Assembly: GCF_016086655.4 (NCBI RefSeq)
Contig: NC_052140.2
Location: 12,834,001-12,898,000, forward strand
Source: Lepeophtheirus salmonis
Taxonomy: Eukaryota; Arthropoda; Copepoda; Siphonostomatoida; Caligidae
DNA length: 64,000 nucleotides
Direction of reading: 5' to 3'
The number at the start of each line of letters is the position of its first letter. Within the stretch, counting starts at the first letter, position 1. Positions 61,240 through 64,000 of the stretch are shown here, piece by piece. A program made the translations under genes and the position numbers. A model generated the notes under the pieces. The model saw nothing but the letters and a program-made list of their open reading frames with translations, had not been told where the DNA came from and ran no database searches.

Positions 61240-63320
61240 TGAGAATTATAAACAGCTTAGAAGGAGCTAATAAAAATCCAGGTAGTCACTATTAAGAACC
61301 CTGATTAAAGGGGAAAAAGACGATCAATCGACAGTTGATAACCAAATATAGAGTAAAATTTTGTGTTAGTAAGGTAGTACCGGGTTTAATAACTTGAGCA
61401 CCGCGTTACTTCGCTAACACAAAAATATAAATAATATGTTTGTTATCAGCTGTTGATGTTTCTACTTCTTTTTCTCTTGACTAAACCTATAGAAAAATAC
61501 GTCTTCCTTTTAATATTCATTGTTTGAAATGAAAAATATCAAGAATGCATAAGGATGGTCGACCCAGGATATTACAATGCTATTTCAGTATTCAGGGTAA
61601 ATTGAAACCCCTTGAAAGTAATGAAAAGGTTAAGGACAATTTATGACGCCTCCAAAAGATTAATTATAATAATTTGTTTATAGAAATTGAGGATAGTTCT
61701 TCGTAGTGTACAAAATATAATCTGGACTCAATTTGTAGAAAAATCATTCTAGTTTACTTTTATATTAACGAACCACATAAGCTGTGGGCCTACATTGTAT
61801 ATACTTATTACATCCACATAAATCCGAAAAATGAACATAATTTACTCGTAATTAATGGATAAATAGAGCTAACTAAGAGCAAACGTAATGATAGAATTGC
61901 CTCAACTATTATATAACATAACATTATATTTTTGATAGGAAATATTCATATTTGGTCACAATATGTACTAGAGCAATAGTCCATAGTGCACTTTTTTTTA
62001 TTGTTGATAACAGCCATTTTGGGGGTCTAAACAATCAAGTTTTATAATAATTAATTCCCTTTTTTATTTATATTACGAAAAGTATTGAACTATTTGGTGT
62101 CAAAATGGAACCAAGAATTGAAAAGGACTTAAACCTTATTGTTTATCAAAAATATATCACCTTTTGCCTTATTTTATTTAATAACTGACCTTAAAGTGTA
62201 TTATAAGTATGTATCGGTCGTTGGATCTATTTTTTACAAGTGAATAATTTAGCATGGAGTTAGTGTGAATGGGTATTTAAAAAAAAGGAGGACATTACTT
62301 AGCACCGGTAGAAACCATTGGTGGCAATGGGCTCACCCCCTACCAATATTATTGGGTAGAGAAAGTTGGTTTTGCCATAAAAATAACATTTAGGCTAATA
62401 ATACCTACATCATTTACATATTTTTGTCAACTTTTTAATTTTATTATTAAATAATTTTTGCTGGATGAAATACACTCACGGGCCAGACTTGATCTCTCTC
62501 CTAAGAAAATAAATTATCTCTTTCTTTTTCATTTCGTTTTATTCCATATATAAAAATGTCCACCACAAATATTTAGAATTATTTACCAAGATATCTCATA
62601 GAGCAGGACGAAAGGTTAAGTCAAGGACAATGATGCAATTAGCCACAGTATATTGCAACCAATATATATGCATATAACTATTAAATATTATTTACACGAA
62701 GGAAAATGCCATTATCACGTTCTTGCCTTACTTTCAAATCTCTAATCCGATTAAAAAGACAAACAAACACCGTCGAGGACAGTGGAAATTCCAGTCAAAT
62801 GATTCAAATATGATATTTAATGCATTGCAAATTTGTGTCGTAAGTTATCTCGCTAATACTCTGATATTTTACATATATAAAAGCATATAGTCATATTGAC
62901 AATGCATTAAAGGTACTTTTGTAAGGTGACGTTTGTGGGCCTTTGAAGTAGCGTGTGGACATGAGTACATAAAGTATTTTAATATTAATGATCTGAATGG
63001 ATTGTGGGTTGATTGGAGCAGGTATAGCAATACAGAGTGCAGGAGAAAAAAATTCCGAAATTCAATCATTTAAAAAAAGTGTGCAATATGGAAAAAGAAG
63101 CACTTATTATTCAAAAACTCTTATAACAAAAAATGTTCATCTGTGTGAAAATGAGCACCATTTTATGGGTGCAAGAGTGCAGTTGTACAACAATTTTCTT
63201 GTACAAGTGATAATATCATGGTTGCAACTTGTCCAAGCAAATTGTAGAATTATATTCTTGTACGTATAGAATGTACCTCAATGTATCGCAACCGTCTACT
63301 GAGTCAAGGAGCCCCCAAAT
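61240..63320. other. Intergenic sequence, no gene recognised
   Basis: A fragment of the family F end at 61440-61500, otherwise A/T-rich. The frame 62997-63269 has an open run but no motif, signal peptide or splice context and is not called. Confidence 0.4.
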
Positions 63321-63329
63321 ATAATGGTG

Positions 63330-63780
63330 CGGAGCCCCCAGGAGTCGTCAACCAAGAAAATTTACTACTCAAGCTGTAATAAAAACCTTTAAAGAAAAGA
63401 TGGATCTCTCCATGACGACCATGGACGTCAATATCTCATTGTCCACAGTGTCTCATTGACCAAGGAGATATGTAGGTGGTCAATTTTTGTCTTTCAACAG
63501 AATGAAACTCTCCTCCACACGGTCAAGATTGTACAGAAATGGCTAGGATACAATTGTGAATTGTGGGACAATAACTCTTGACCACTCGAATCATCAGATC
63601 TGAATCTCCTGGATTATAGTATAGGGCGGAAAGTAGAATCCATGGCCTGCAGAATCAGACATCCAAATTTTAAAATACTCTGTCAATAAGCAGCGGATCT
63701 CTATATCAGAGGTTTACATCAAGAGCACCTGCATTAAATTTAACCTCCACCTGGAAGCCGTTATTACTGCTTAAGGTGGT
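63330..63780 (+). pseudogene. Mariner transposase relic
   Basis: Plus strand: AVIKTFKEKMDLSMTTMDVN and ISLSTVSH (N-terminal helix-turn-helix region), a stop, then FVFQQNETLLHTVKIVQKWL (second catalytic region; the Asp of QQD is now Asn), a stop, ESSDLNLLDYSIGRKVESMA (third region, usually SPDLNPLDY) and CRIRHPNFK. Further remnants of the C terminus run to about 63770. The middle of the protein is deleted. Confidence 0.8.
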
Positions 63781-64000
63781 CATATTCAAGACGAATGATT
63801 ATTTATATGTTAAATATATATAAAATATTTTTGGATATTAATTTATAGAAAACTATACATCATTGTTTAATTCGTTCATACGACATGGTATAGTAGATCA
63901 TATGAAGATGGAGCCTGAAGGATTTGCCCTAGTATGAAGCAAAATTGTATATGAAAACTTTTGGTTTATTAGAGATATATAAAGTAAAGACCCATCCCGA

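Noticed and set aside
62997..63269. Open frame of 90 codons on the plus strand
   Set aside because: Composition like the surrounding non-coding DNA and no motif. It also ends just before a mariner relic.
1..64000. CRISPR arrays, bacterial operons, riboswitches, tRNA and rRNA genes
   Set aside because: The window is eukaryotic. No regularly spaced direct repeats were seen, and I noticed no tRNA or rRNA by eye. A tRNA scan was not possible, so absence of tRNA is not proven.

Overview
The window is nuclear DNA of an animal, AT-rich and crowded with transposon debris. Genes are spliced with GT-AG introns and spread thinly over a repeat-rich background, and there are no operons. The strong relatives of the genes (cytoplasmic dynein heavy chain, a RIN/Sprint Rab5 exchange factor) are arthropod-like. 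The repeat content (many dead mariner copies, short inverted-repeat elements, A/T-rich filler) suggests a parasitic copepod such as a sea louse; that identification is inference and was not tested.

Layout. Positions 1-4187 (+) hold the last ~1390 codons of cytoplasmic dynein 1 heavy chain, with no intron. 4190-9150 is repeats. 9157-12010 (+) is a five-exon gene for a secreted or ER-lumen protein of about 380 residues built from thioredoxin-like modules without CXXC; its splice phases all close. 12494-12670 (+) is a short ORF with a signal-peptide-like start, and 13213-13749 (+) is a two-exon gene for a small protein with an eight-cysteine segment. 13750-22400 is repeats again, with one mariner relic.

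22408-42985 (-) is the main reconstruction: 13 coding exons that join in phase into a ~980-residue RIN/Sprint orthologue (SH2, acidic/Ser-rich middle, RIN-homology, VPS9, Ras-association). Its introns carry MITEs, a mariner interrupted by a hAT-like element, and a possible nested two-exon gene on the other strand (32995-33472).

43000-64000 shows no convincing host gene. It holds at least six mariner relics, hAT-like ends, several recurring repeat families and unassigned AT-rich sequence.

Together the host genes touch vesicle traffic and transport (dynein motor, Rab5 exchange factor) and the secretory pathway. They are neighbours by position only and nothing in the sequence links them in regulation.
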